A stretch of DNA of 64,000 nt from Symbiodinium sp. CCMP2592 (taxonomy: Eukaryota > Sar > Dinophyceae > Suessiales > Symbiodiniaceae), in contig CAJNDT010001225.1 of assembly GCA_905221615.1 (NCBI GenBank), forward strand, positions 186,001 to 250,000, read 5' to 3'. A model generated the notes under the pieces. It saw nothing but the letters and a program-made list of their open reading frames with translations. It was not told the origin of the DNA and made no database searches. A program made the position numbers and the translations under genes. Position 1 is the first letter of the stretch. Each line of letters opens with the position of its first letter. Shown piece after piece: positions 52,330 to 62,906 of the stretch.

Positions 52330-52570
52330 GAGGAGGTCAGGTTAGGGAAGCCCGAAACCCAAAACCCTAAACCCCCAAACTCTAGATCCTAGCTAAGCCC
52401 TGAACCCTAAACCCTAAACTATAAGTCCTACATAAGCCCTGAACCCCAAACCCCAAAAGCCCACTGAATCCTGAACCCCCTATACATCGCATAAAGGAAC
52501 CCCTATAGATCCCTTTAAAGGAGCTCTATAAGCCCCCTATATACCCCCTTAAAGGAACCCCTATAAACAC
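52330..52570. repeat. CCCTAAA-like tract and CCCTTTAAAGGA block
   Basis: Degenerate CCCTAAA/CCCCAAA to 52480, then two CCCTATAGATCCCTTTAAAG-type units. Confidence 0.75.
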
Positions 52571-52653
52571 CTAAAAAACACCATCTCCAGTCAGGGCGCC
52601 GGAGGTGGACGGAGGTCTGTCAAAGCTGCCAGCCAGTTGAAGAGGGGCGTCCT

Positions 52654-52758
52654 TACGGTTGATGATATAAATCCTGCACTACCTTAAGGACCCTAAACTA
52701 TGGGAACTATGGTATATTCCTTATTATGGGTAATGCAGGATTTATATCATCAACCGTA
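52654..52758. mobile_element. TIR element, family A
   Basis: Complete and nearly symmetrical, TA borders. Confidence 0.95.
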
Positions 52759-52864
52759 GGACCCCCAAAAAAGCACCTAAGCAAAACTTAGGATAGGGAT
52801 ATCTCATATAAATCCCCCTTATAATGGATATCCCCATAAAATGCGTATGCTTCCGTGCTGTTTT

Positions 52865-52982
52865 CATAGGGATCCTTAGGGGTGTAGGGGGAGGGGGGGT
52901 AGGGGGCCTTAAGGCCCATAATAAGGACTAATAAGGCCTATTCAAGGAAATATAGTCCCCTACACCCCTAAGGATCCCTATG
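52865..52982. mobile_element. TIR element, family P, perfect 26-bp TIR
   Basis: CATAGGGATCCTTAGGGGTG and its exact inverse, 26 bp each (52865-52890, 52957-52982); purine-rich G tract in the centre. Single copy. Confidence 0.92.
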
Positions 52983-53066
52983 ATGTTTTGGCCCCTGAGT
53001 CCTGTCCGCGCCGAGCTCTCCGGAAGCGGCCAGCAGCACCTGCGCAGGACTTGGCTGGGCTCTTGC

Positions 53067-53295
53067 TACTTAAAGGATCATGGGACTTAATAACTAGGGT
53101 AGAAGCCAGAAAGTTGGAACATCATTGTCCTCATGCCCTTAAGGTAAAGTATAAGGGATCCTAGCACGAATCCTCCTAAAGCCATGTTCCAACTTTCTGG
53201 CTTCTACTGTAGGGTTATAATTAGGGTAACTATACTTATAACCCCAATTAAGGTACTTATAACCTTACTTACTAAGTCCCATGACCCTCCAAGTA
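53067..53295. mobile_element. TIR element, family C, split by a family D element
   Basis: Left part 53067-53099, right part 53212-53295. Removing the insert restores AACTAGGGTTATAATTAGGG, the C consensus. Confidence 0.95.
53100..53211. mobile_element. TIR element, family D, nested in C
   Basis: Flanked by a repeat of TAGGGT, or by TA if GGG belongs to the element; the TA reading agrees with other D copies. Confidence 0.93.
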
Positions 53296-53302
53296 AGGAA
53301 GT

Positions 53303-53450
53303 TACTTGAATCAAAGGGGAAAAGAGGGATCCTTAATGGGGACCCCTACCCAATAATGGGCTATATAATGGGTATATCTTAGCTATATTAAGGGTATATA
53401 CCTAGGGGTCCTTATTAAGGGTCCCTCCTCTTACCCTTGGATACTTGAAG
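53303..53450. mobile_element. TIR element, family O
   Basis: Arms TACTTGAATCAAAGGGGAAA and TTACCCTTGGATACTTGAAG; long inverted body GGACCCCTACCC / TATACCTAGGGGTCC. Second copy at 55112-55392. Confidence 0.85.
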
Positions 53451-53550
53451 CTACCGTAATACGGATCTATAGTAATTGATCTGGTTTCCGTATTAATTAT
53501 GACCATATTAAACCATACTATTTACTATAGACCCCCCCCTACTTGTCGGG

Positions 53551-53653
53551 CATCATGGGGAACTAAAGGTTAACCTTTTTGGCTGTATAGGGACTATACA
53601 ACCCCAAAAAGGTTAAAGTTCCCTAATCTACTATTAGACCCCTATTGTGGCAA
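53551..53653. mobile_element. Family L element, uninterrupted copy
   Basis: CATCATGGGGAACTAAAGGT to CCCCTATTGTGGCAA; hairpin AACCTTTTTGG/CCAAAAAGGTT. Compare 62907-63045. Confidence 0.85.
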
Positions 53654-53768
53654 TTTAAATTCCTTAAGAAGAACCCTGGCTTGGGAGCTTTTGCCTCGCG
53701 GTTTGTCGTTATCCTAAAAGCCAGATAAATCCTACCCGAAAGCCTCATCCCAGAAACTATACCCCCCC

Positions 53769-53835
53769 CTTAGAACCTTAACAACGATACTATCTTTAAA
53801 ATTCTCTTGGGTTTTATATGAACATAATTCCTAAT
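53769..53835. mobile_element. Family Y repeat, copy 2
   Basis: CTTAGAACCTTAACAACGATA to TTCCTAATTAG. Confidence 0.68.
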
Positions 53836-54694
53836 TAGACTATAGGCAAGCCCTGCAGGGCTTTGCAAGCTACTTCTTGCATGGTGTTATTATGGGTTTG
53901 AGGGTTTCGGGCTTTAGATTCTTGAGCGATCTTGATGTTGAAGAAGAGTTCAGAGACTTTGCGTTGTGTTGGATTCAGAGGTGTTGGCTTAGGGCTCAGA
54001 GGTGTTATTCAAACCTGCTCCAACCTCTACGGAACGAATATCTTCATCTATATAAGCTCAACTAATTGCCGAAATCCCTACACTTGCACAACCTCCAAAA
54101 TGCTCCAATCTAATCCCAGAAGAGCTTTGGCTTGTAGATCATAAAACGTTCCGCTCTCGACCCTCAAACTTAAGAATGCTTTGCACAGTTGACATCATAG
54201 AACATTTTAGGGTTCGGGGGTTCAGGGTCTGTCTGATAGTAGCCCTGAACCAAACCCCCGAGCTTTGCTGTACTTCTCGCAAGTCCCTGCATCCCTGAAC
54301 CTCGGTGCCTTTGCGCCGACTATACCCGGCACATACCATCGAAAGCCTAAACCGTACTTGAGGGAGCCTATGGGTTCAGGGTTTAGGGTTTTTACGTTTC
54401 TTGGTAAGTAATTAAGGAGGTTATAACGACGGTAAAACGGCAAAACCTTAAATTGCATCTATCTTCATCATACCCCTCTTCAATCTCTACTAACTAAGTC
54501 ACAAGCATCACCATGTTGAACTTCTACAACATTATGTACCCTTCGCAAAATCCACAACCATGCTGAAATTCCTACATATCTTCCTTAACCCTAAACCGAA
54601 AAGCCCAACATCACATTAATCCTGCTCTCTGAACCCAAAACCCCAAGCCCCTATTGCCAAAGCCAACAACAACTAAACCCTTCACCCTAGAGCC

Positions 54695-54808
54695 TACTTA
54701 AAGGATCATGGGACTTAGTAACTAGGGTTATAATTAGGGTAACTGTACTTATAACCCCAATTCGGGTACTTATAACCTTACTTACTAAGTCCCATGATCC
54801 TCCAAGTA
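54695..54808. mobile_element. TIR element, family C
   Basis: Complete, TA borders, inverted relative to 11046-11160. Confidence 0.94.
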
Positions 54809-54847
54809 TAAAGCTAAATCCCTAACAACCCAAGTCTCTGAACCCCA

Positions 54848-54958
54848 ACCCTGGAGACCCCAAAACCCTAAAACCCTAAACCCCCAAACCCTCAAACCCT
54901 TAAACCCTTAAACCCTAAAACCCTAAAACCCTAAACCCCAAAAGCCCTAACCCCCAAA
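54848..54958. repeat. CCCTAAA tract
   Basis: About 14 units, several with an extra A. Confidence 0.9.
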
Positions 54959-54962
54959 CCTG

Positions 54963-55079
54963 TACAGTTGAAGCCGAAAAGTTCGAAACCCAATAGCCTC
55001 AGTCCTTAAGGTTAATGTATAGGGAACCCCAGCACTATTTGGCCTTAATTCGGTTTCCAACTTTATGGGGTTTACTGTA
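54963..55079. mobile_element. TIR element, family D2
   Basis: TA borders; see 14881-14998. Confidence 0.88.
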
Positions 55080-55111
55080 AACCCCCCGCCCCCCCAAAGC
55101 CGAGCCTGTCC

Positions 55112-55392
55112 AAGGGTAAAAGGAGGGACCCTTAACAAGAACCCCTAGGTATTTGAGGGATCAAAAAGGGTTCTATAAAGGGTTTGGGGTTTAGGGTTTA
55201 GGATTCCCTTAATAAGGACCCCTAGGTATTTAAAGGGATCAAAAAGGGTTCTATAAAGGGTTTAGGGTTTAGGATCCCCTTAATAGGGACCCCTAGGTAT
55301 ATACCCTCAATATAGCCATTATATACCCATTATATAGCCCATTCTAGGGTAGGGGTCCCCATTAAGGGTCCCTCCTTTTCCCCTTTGAGCCT
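55112..55392. mobile_element. Family O element with a triplicated arm containing telomere units
   Basis: The left arm CCTTAATAAGGACCCCTAGG occurs three times, each of the first two followed by AAAAAGGGTTCTATAAAGGG and TTTAGGGTTTAGGAT. Normal right arm. See findings. Confidence 0.85.
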
Positions 55393-55489
55393 GGCTCCAG
55401 GGCTCAGGAGCCGAAGATAAGAGCTCCGCTCGCTGCCCCCGCGTGGACTTCAGCAGGGCCTGTGCGGCCTCTTGCACCTTCTTCTGGGG

Positions 55490-55620
55490 GCTTAGGGGCT
55501 AAGGGGCTAGTTTGGGGTATAGGGTTCAGGATTTAGGGCTTTGGGTTTAGGGTTTAGGGCTTTGGGTTCAGGGGTTTAGGGCTCTTCGGGCTTAGGGTTT
55601 AGGGCTGGTTTAGGGTCGCA
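55490..55620. repeat. TTTAGGG-like tract
   Basis: Degenerate, rich in GGGCTTAGGGG and TTTGGGTTTAGGG. Confidence 0.82.
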
Positions 55621-56077
55621 CCTTTTAATTGGGGGTGTTCTGGCTTGGGGCTTGGGGGTTCTTGGAGGCTTCGGGCTCAGGGTTCGGGGTTTAGGGTTCG
55701 ATTACCGGGTTTCGTGTCTCGGGCAACTGTTGAGGGCCGGGATTAGAGCTGGTTTAGGCTTTGGGGTGAGTGGTTTTGTGCTTTTGTAAAAATTTGAGGC
55801 AACCTCGTTTTCAGCCGCGCGCCGGCACTCAAGTTTACGCAAACGAATTGGCACGTGTTGAGGTTCAGGGCTTAGGGTTTGAGGTTTTAGGGGTGCATTT
55901 GAGGTTTGGAGTTTAGGTTGTAAGCCTTTTTGCATAGGGTTGGTGTTGTCGGGTTGATGGCTTTGGATTTAGGAAGTTTAGGGCGCGGGCCGGCCTTTGG
56001 AATTGCTTCCAAGTCGCATGGGTTCAGTGTCTAGTGTGTGTTTGCTTAATTGTGGTTAGGTCAAGGCTTCCCGTTTC

Positions 56078-56176
56078 TATACTGAACTTAGAACCCTAGC
56101 AAAAATTAAACAAAATTAGCTGTTTCTTGGGGATTATAATAACCAAAGATTAAAAATATTTCTAAGTACCCCTAAG
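56078..56176. mobile_element. Family X repeat, copy 2
   Basis: About 85 percent like 40690-40785 by eye. Confidence 0.78.
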
Positions 56177-56189
56177 GTTTAGGGTTGAG

Positions 56190-56820
56190 GGCTTCGGGGC
56201 TTCAGTCGCGCGTGCCTGGGCGGCGCTTCCACTCTGCAGTCGGCGACGCTGTGCGGACCAGTCCGCCATGGCTGACAACAGAATGCCACCACACTGCTCT
56301 TGGAGTCCAATTTTGGGGGGCTTCTTGTCGAACACATGGCGGAAGAAATTCTGAGTCTGCGTCACAAACCGCACAGGCCCCAACAATCATCTAACTAACA
56401 TCATCTTACACACCAAACTGTGCCTGATGCCTTGAAGGCACTAGAGACCCTACGAGGTCGGGCCGGGGAGGGCCAAATTGCTTGAGCAAAAGAAACAGCT
56501 TGCATGACGACGCGTCAGAAGAGTTGATCCGCAAGGATTAGGGTTAAGAAAACTAAAGTCTTAGAGGCGTAGGATATAAGTACTTGGGTTCAGGGTGTAG
56601 GATCCTTGGGGAATGTACAAGAACCTCTCTAGAACGACAGATCGGCTCGAGGGGCTCCAGCTGTCACGGTTTGTGCCAGAAGGCTTCTGCCAGCACAGCG
56701 ATCGGGAGGGTTTAAGATTTAGGGCTTAGGGTTTGCTTCAATGCTATGGGCACGCAAGTAAAGCAAAACATGCCATGCCAGGGCAAGCTTCGGTTCAAGC
56801 AACAAAGCTGTTCAAGGTCT
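56190..56820. other. Unassigned stretch
   Basis: 56202-56394 is open on both strands (about 65 codons each); neither looks like a family I know. Confidence 0.4.
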
Positions 56821-56826
56821 AGGTGG

Positions 56827-56913
56827 GGCTTTTAAAGCGTTTGAAAAATAGTAGTAAATAAGATCCTCTTCAGCCCAATAAGGGAAAATGTAACATGTCC
56901 CAAAGCCCTACCT
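56827..56913. mobile_element. Family K element (degenerate)
   Basis: GGCTTTTAAAGCGTTTGAAAAA to AACATGTCCCAAAGCC. Confidence 0.6.
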
Positions 56914-56919
56914 TGAGGT

Positions 56920-58480
56920 TCTTTTGGATTTCTGATTACTGCAGTAAGAAACCCAACTCGAACCTCTTATGACGCAACTCATCGTAGCTCACAGGCATAA
57001 ATGCTGGGTGCAACCCAACGAACCCAAAAAGCCGCCCGAAAGAGCAGAACTCCCAACCACGTAGTGCTCCGAGCCCTGAACGTGAGCCAACACGGGGAAT
57101 AACCAGATGAATCGAACAAACTGGGATGAAACAAACATGAACAAGCCAACTCGAACCTTTGCCAGCACATGATGTAGATATTCGCAGTTATTCGAGACGC
57201 AGGTCCGTAACAGGCCAACACGACAGTACAATCGAAGCGGCAGACTACTCCACACCCGCCTGCCCAAATACGAAACCAACAAGGCAAACGTCCAAAACAC
57301 TGAAACCGAAACCCTGCATTTTACATCCTATAAACCCTAAAACCCTCAAAAAACTGACCTTGATGCAAGCCCAAGCGGTAGGAGCCTTGCGGTAGGAGCC
57401 TTGTTAGATGGATCCCCCCAGAAATGGAGCCCACATTTTGAAAAATCCACAAATCGGGCTGGGGTATTCCTTATCCCGTAACCAAAGTCGTATGCCCCAG
57501 CCTGAATCCAAATCCCGCCAATCTTTAGTGCCCGCAACCCCCAACTCCCACAAAGCTAAAGCCTAGACCCTAAAAGCCCTAAATCCCTAACCCCCAAACC
57601 CAAAACGTTGTAAACCCTCCCAACCATGAGCACTAATGGGAGGATCAGCAGACTGCGCAAGCAAGGTGTGAAGAAACACAGGAACCGGCTTAAGCAACCT
57701 TGGGTCTTTTAGTTAACAAGGGAACCTAGTTGGGCAACCTTGGGTCTTTATAATACGCACCGTAGTATTTGGGAGGTTCTAAGACCAGGGTTTCTAAAAG
57801 TCACCAACGAACCTTACTTACACTCCTACATGCTAAGGCCCCGGATCCTGCAATCAACCATTACTGGCAGCATCTCCTCGTGTGCGAGCGCGTCCCGCTT
57901 GAGCTCTGTACTCTCGAAGCGCCCGACCATGACGCGAGGAAGGGGGAAATCTTACGAAGGCTCCCCCGAAGCAGCTGAAGGGTTTGGGGCTCAAAACTTG
58001 CGGCTTCATGTGTAGGGTCTGAGGGGTTCGGGCTGAGCTTTGGTCATGGAAGCATGAAGATCTTGACTTTTCAGAGATTGAACAGGTATGCTAGGGTTTG
58101 GGGTGCTGGGTGGGGTTTTACAAGGCTTCCTGAAGTTGGGCGTAGGGCTTTGACCTTCGTCCCGTTCGTGCCGGGCATTGGTGCACCGCACTCTGCTGCT
58201 GGTTGGGTTCGCTTCGATGGCTTCCGGCTTGAAGATTCGACCTCGAGGCGTTGGTAGGAGAAAGCTGGGGGCGATTATGATATCTGTTGCCTACTAAGCG
58301 CTACCAGCAACCTATTCATTGAGTTCCCTGATCCTTGAAGTGGCAAGACCCCTAAACATGTGGGGAGAAGGGCCCTTTGGCGTCAAAATCGATCTACCTG
58401 CGTCCAGCTTGGCAGAGCGAGTGCAGCGAGGGAAGCGGCTGGAGGGTTAGGGGAAAGGGCGTAGGGTACAGGGTGCCGGG
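56920..58480. other. Unassigned stretch
   Basis: Several overlapping 60-100-codon frames on both strands (56979-57300 minus; 57740-58015 plus; 58054-58257 plus) without domain or splice support; one or more could be exons. Confidence 0.4.
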
Positions 58481-58487
58481 TTTAGGG

Positions 58488-58570
58488 CTCAGAGTCCTAA
58501 AACCGTAAACCCTAACCTCTAAGCCCCTAAACCCTAAGTCCTAACCCCCAAAACCCTGAACCCTAAGCCT
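58488..58570. repeat. CCCTAAA-like tract
   Basis: About ten degenerate units. Confidence 0.8.
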
Positions 58571-58685
58571 TCAGGTTTCAAGTGCCTCCAGCAAGGTTCG
58601 GAGGCAAGCCTCCCTACTTTACACGCTCTACATGAGGCCCAAAACCACACCGTCAACCCAATCCGTGTAAAGCACGCTCGGCGGT

Positions 58686-58799
58686 ATGCTTAAAGGATCA
58701 TGGGACTTAGTAACTAGGGCTATAATTAGGGTAACTATACTTATCACCCCAATTAGGGTACTTATAACCTTACTTACTGAGTCCCATGGTCCTCCAATT
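58686..58799. mobile_element. TIR element, family C
   Basis: Complete with a few changes (TCACCCC, GAGTCCCATGGTCC). Confidence 0.9.
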
Positions 58800-58849
58800 G
58801 GGCCACCATAAACCTGAACCGACTTCAGGGTACAAGGCTTCGCGTGTAC

Positions 58850-58955
58850 TATATGTGGCGCTAATTACTAGCATAAGGTTTTGAGAGGCAATTCTTCAGG
58901 ATTAAACTATAATGACCCAAAATAGTATGGGTATTTCTTCAGGCCCCTATGTTAA
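58850..58955. mobile_element. Family I element (degenerate)
   Basis: GCGCTAATTACTAGCATAAG left arm, CCCAAAATAGTATGGGTATT right arm. Confidence 0.62.
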
Positions 58956-58959
58956 ACGC

Positions 58960-60180
58960 CTCGCTGTGACCAGAGGGATCCCTTTAGCTAGTGATTCGCT
59001 CCTACTTGGGAAGCCATGCCCGGATTTTGGGATGCTTCAAATAACCCTGTCAGGCTGTTTAGGGTTTAGGGTTTCGGGCACGTCTTCGCGTAGATGTACA
59101 CACCCAAAGGCCCCCAAACCCTGGTCTAGCAATTTGGGTCATCTGAGGTTCCTGGGTTTAGAGTTTGCGATATTGCAGTGAGAATGGGCCATGAGGGCCA
59201 TGACGGGGAATGCCCAAAGCGAACTTATCATCCTCCAGGAACTACCTGCCCAATGGCTGGCCAAACCCTGAACCCTTAACCCATTTCTCCAAAACATGGA
59301 ACCCCTAATCCCTAATCCTAAACCCGAAATCAAAGCTACAGGGTAACCGACCATGACGGAACATAGAGCTCCATCCAAAAGCTGGCTTTAAGACCTTATA
59401 ATCAGGAACCTCAGAAAACACTACAAGTTTAGCTCAGGAGGTCCTAGCCAAGTCGCACACAGCAAGCAGCACTGTATTTTACTTCACTAATAAGCCATCG
59501 GTCCTCAATACCATGTCCTCCATGTAGAAGGCCTTGTGCTTTTCCGAGGCTCCATGTAGGGTTTTGATAGGGTTTATGGCTTTGAAGGGTTGTTCAAGGG
59601 TGTCAGACAAATGGGGATCTCTGTGGGGTAGAAATAAGCAAAAAGACTTTGCGGCACGATGACATAGCATAGACGCCCAAACGATATCATTATACCATAC
59701 TTAATAATGCACACCAACCCCCTCCCACGAACAAACACGCAGTGTGTTCGAGTCTACGGACCCTAAGCCCTATACCCTAAACCATGAATATGGCCTACAC
59801 GGCTCCCGTGGTATTGCTTCAAGTCTGTACTCGGGATCTTAAGCCTTGGGACATGGAAAAAGCCGGAGGCGCCCGTGAAAGCTCACGCCGAGAATTCCGT
59901 TAGCATAAGCGCGCACACACAACTGTATATGTACGCATACTTTCATTATGCATATGCGTGGATGTGTATGTATATATATATATGTATGTGTATGCACACG
60001 TAGATGGATACGCATGTGTGTGCATACATACATACGTGCATACATACATACGTACAAACATGCATACACATACATCAACAACAAAATCATATACCACATA
60101 CGCATGTGTGAGCTGAGGTTTAGGGCTCAGGAAATAGGGTCTTATAAACCCCAAAGCCCCAATTGGGGCTTTGCTTTAGG
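58960..60180. other. Unassigned stretch
   Basis: An AT/GT-rich ACATACATACAT region at 59930-60090; otherwise nothing recognised. Confidence 0.5.
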
Positions 60181-60184
60181 ACAT

Positions 60185-60286
60185 GGGAATTTCCGAAAAC
60201 AGGGGACCCTAATATAGTACCCTAAATAGTAGGATCCTTATTATAAGGACCCCAAAACAGGGTACCCCGAATTTTCGGAAACTCCC
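60185..60286. mobile_element. TIR element, family F
   Basis: Complete and close to consensus. Confidence 0.94.
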
Positions 60287-60329
60287 ATATAGGTTACCCC
60301 TGCTAAACCCCGAACCCCACACCAGGAAC

Positions 60330-60372
60330 CTGGAGCCCGTCCCAGGCCTCATACAGGATAGTTTGGTAAACC
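60330..60372 (-). CDS. Possible small exon at a telomere array edge
   Basis: Minus strand: TTTAG|G then VYQTILYEAWDGLQ, ending CTCCAG|GTTCCT. Good borders but only 43 nt. Confidence 0.2.
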
Positions 60373-60410
60373 CTAAACCCTAAACCCTAAACCCTAAACC
60401 CTAAACCCTG
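60367..60410. repeat. Perfect CCCTAAA array
   Basis: Six uninterrupted units. Confidence 0.97.
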
Positions 60411-60479
60411 ACTATAAGGGGACATAGTCCATGATTGTTCCGATACTAAACCTGAACCTTGAACCCTAATCCCCTATAA

Positions 60480-60588
60480 ACCCTACCTCAACCTATCAAA
60501 ACATACTTTTTTGTAGGGTCCCTATAAACTCCATAGTAGGGTTTACAAGAAGAACCTACAAAAAAGTAGGGCTTGGGGGTTTAAGGTA
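60480..60588. mobile_element. TIR element, family J
   Basis: Arms CATACTTTTTTGTAGGGTCC and ACCTACAAAAAAGTAGGG; outer ACCTCAACCT/GGTTTAAGGTAAG. Confidence 0.87.
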
Positions 60589-60717
60589 AGCCCCAAACCC
60601 TGAGAGTTTCCTAACTGTCCCAGACCCTCGCCCATGAGGGACCTTGGACGCGTTGACGAAACGCGGATTGTCCAGAATGATGCTGCCATCGATGTTGGCA
60701 ACCATCCCTGCTTAGGG

Positions 60718-60746
60718 TTTAGGGTTTAGGGACCCTAAACCCTAAA
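60718..60746. repeat. Head-to-head telomere units
   Basis: TTTAGGGTTTAGGG, one A, CCCTAAACCCTAAA: perfect, in the orientation of a telomere fusion. Confidence 0.95.
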
Positions 60747-60789
60747 CGCTAAACCCTAAATCCCTAAACCCTAAGTCGCGGATTTAGGC

Positions 60790-62010
60790 ATGGCTTTGGA
60801 TTTGTTTTAGGGTCTAAGGTCTCGGGGTTAGCGGCTTGAGGATCGTGTTGTATATAGTACGGTAGGAGGATTGCTGCTTGACAGTGTAGGTTGCAGGCGA
60901 CGCCGTTTGGAGTATGCAGAGCAGAAAGTTCGGATTCAGGATTTGGGGCCTAGGGAAAGGAAGTGTGGGCTAAGCTTGCGGGAGGTTGACTTTTCTTCTG
61001 CAATACATGGCTTGGGGTCAAGGAACTTGTGCTTTCCCAGGGCGTTTGTTTTTTGGCCATAGGTTTGTGGGCAAGGGCGTCGCTGAAGTCTAACCATTGG
61101 GACGATGAGGACTTCATAGAAGGGCCTACATGGTTACTTATCGGATTCCTTAGGTTCTTTACTATATCTGTACTCGAATCCACCGCAATGCCCTATTCAA
61201 ACGATTAAGGACGCATGCTGTTTGCAATACTACTCCAGACCGGTTGAAGGGAAGCTGCTCGACAACTACACAGCCTTTATGTTTGAGCAGGGCGTTGCTG
61301 GTTTGGATTTTAAGGTTCAGGGTTGACGGTTAACCCTCGCAACCAAGAACACTTCACAGGCTCCGTGTCCTTGTTTCGTTCTGTGGAAGCAGCCGCGTTG
61401 TTGCAGGAGGCTCCACACATTTTCAACCGGCAGCGGGAGCGGCACCCGCTGCGTGTTGGTCTCCAACGCCTCAGCCGCACGACAGTTTGTTAGGCTATTC
61501 TTTGGAGGGCCTTTATTAACTTCGTAGCTCTTTGTTCCATAGTGCTAGGAAACCCTAAGCCCTAAACTTTAAGAGTTTCGGAACTCCTGTTCCATTGTGC
61601 CAAGGATATGCGACACAAGAGGTCGGAGTAGTTGGTGATGTCTGAAAGCGGTCTTGAATCAGATCCTCTTAATTCCTACAAAGTAGAGCATCCGAGAGAC
61701 CCACCCGGTTACTTGGAGTTTACTGAAAGTAGTATGTGGCTAGGGCTGCGAACGGGATAACCTCAGTTGGGACTCGTGCTACCCATCTGTTGGCTTGTTC
61801 AAGGCCTTGACCCTTCGAGTGACCACCTTGGCCTATCAGAGATCCACCTGTGTCAGGTTGCTTCTAACTTCAACCGACTAGACCCTAAACATTAAGTAAC
61901 AGGCTACGCTAAGTCCATGCATGGTTGACGGCATGCCCTGAACCCTGAACAAGGGTATCCAAAGGGGCCTTCCTCTAGCTACACCTAGATGAGGGCCTCG
62001 GTACTTAGAA
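60790..62010. other. Unassigned stretch
   Basis: Little telomere-like sequence; a + frame (60871-61062) and a minus frame (61183-60950) overlap and neither is convincing. Confidence 0.45.
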
Positions 62011-62012
62011 CA

Positions 62013-62109
62013 TCGGTGGCCTCACAAGGTGGGATTGAGGATCCCTTATGTAAGGACTCTTATTTGGGAATATCCCACCTACCTTCATCCTACCTTTTGA
62101 GGCCACCGA
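62013..62109. mobile_element. TIR element, family Q (single copy)
   Basis: Arms TCGGTGGCCTCACAAGGTGG and CCTACCTTTTGAGGCCACCGA. Confidence 0.82.
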
Positions 62110-62329
62110 GAACAGGGTTTGGGCAGATAGCTCTCGATAGTTTCAATAGCGTTTTGAAGTGTTGTTACTACTGCTGGTAAATCTAACGACTGCTCCTTTT
62201 TAACCATCACGGCGGTTATTGAGATATTGTCGTCGTTCATGTTGTTGATGCTATTGCCGTAATTAACGGTACTATTTCTTTTGCTGGTAATATTTGCTAT
62301 CGTTACTACTATTATACTGCTTTTGCTGT

Positions 62330-62350
62330 TATGATGATGATGATGATGAT
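62330..62350. repeat. (ATG)n microsatellite
   Basis: About seven ATG units inside a TTACTA/TTGCTG-rich low-complexity stretch 62150-62500. Confidence 0.9.
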
Positions 62351-62599
62351 TATGAGTATTCCTCTTGTTGCGGTAGCAACTACTGGTGCTTTTACTGTTG
62401 TGCGGCTGTAACTACCGGTGATGTTCTTGTTGTCGCGCTGCTTCTTTCTTAGTGTTACCCTTGTTCGTATTCTTGTTTGTTATGGCACCACGTAGTAGTC
62501 TTTAAAAGCATATACGAAGACGAGAAGCGCGTATTCTTACCAATGAACCCCGCAGCCATGCAGCAAGCAAAACCCTCACTAAAGGCCTAAACATTAAAT

Positions 62600-62785
62600 C
62601 CAAAACCCTACAAAACCCCAACCTTAGCCCAAAACCATAAAGCCCCAAACCCCTAAACCCCTAAACCCAAAACCCTAAACCCCTAAACCCTCAACCCTAA
62701 ACCCCTAAACCCAAAACCCCTAAACCCTTAACCCTAAACCCCTAAACTCTAAACCCAGACCCTAAACCCTAAACCATAAAGCCGC
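62600..62785. repeat. CCCTAAA tract
   Basis: About 24 units with frequent extra C or A. Confidence 0.92.
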
Positions 62786-62906
62786 AACCCCCCATGTTTC
62801 TTCGAGGTGCAGCTGGGACGAGCCCCACATCTTTGATGCACTGCCAAAAGCCTCTGGAGGTGGTCTTTAACTTAGCTGGTCTTTGAAGTAACCAGGGAGA
62901 AAAAGG

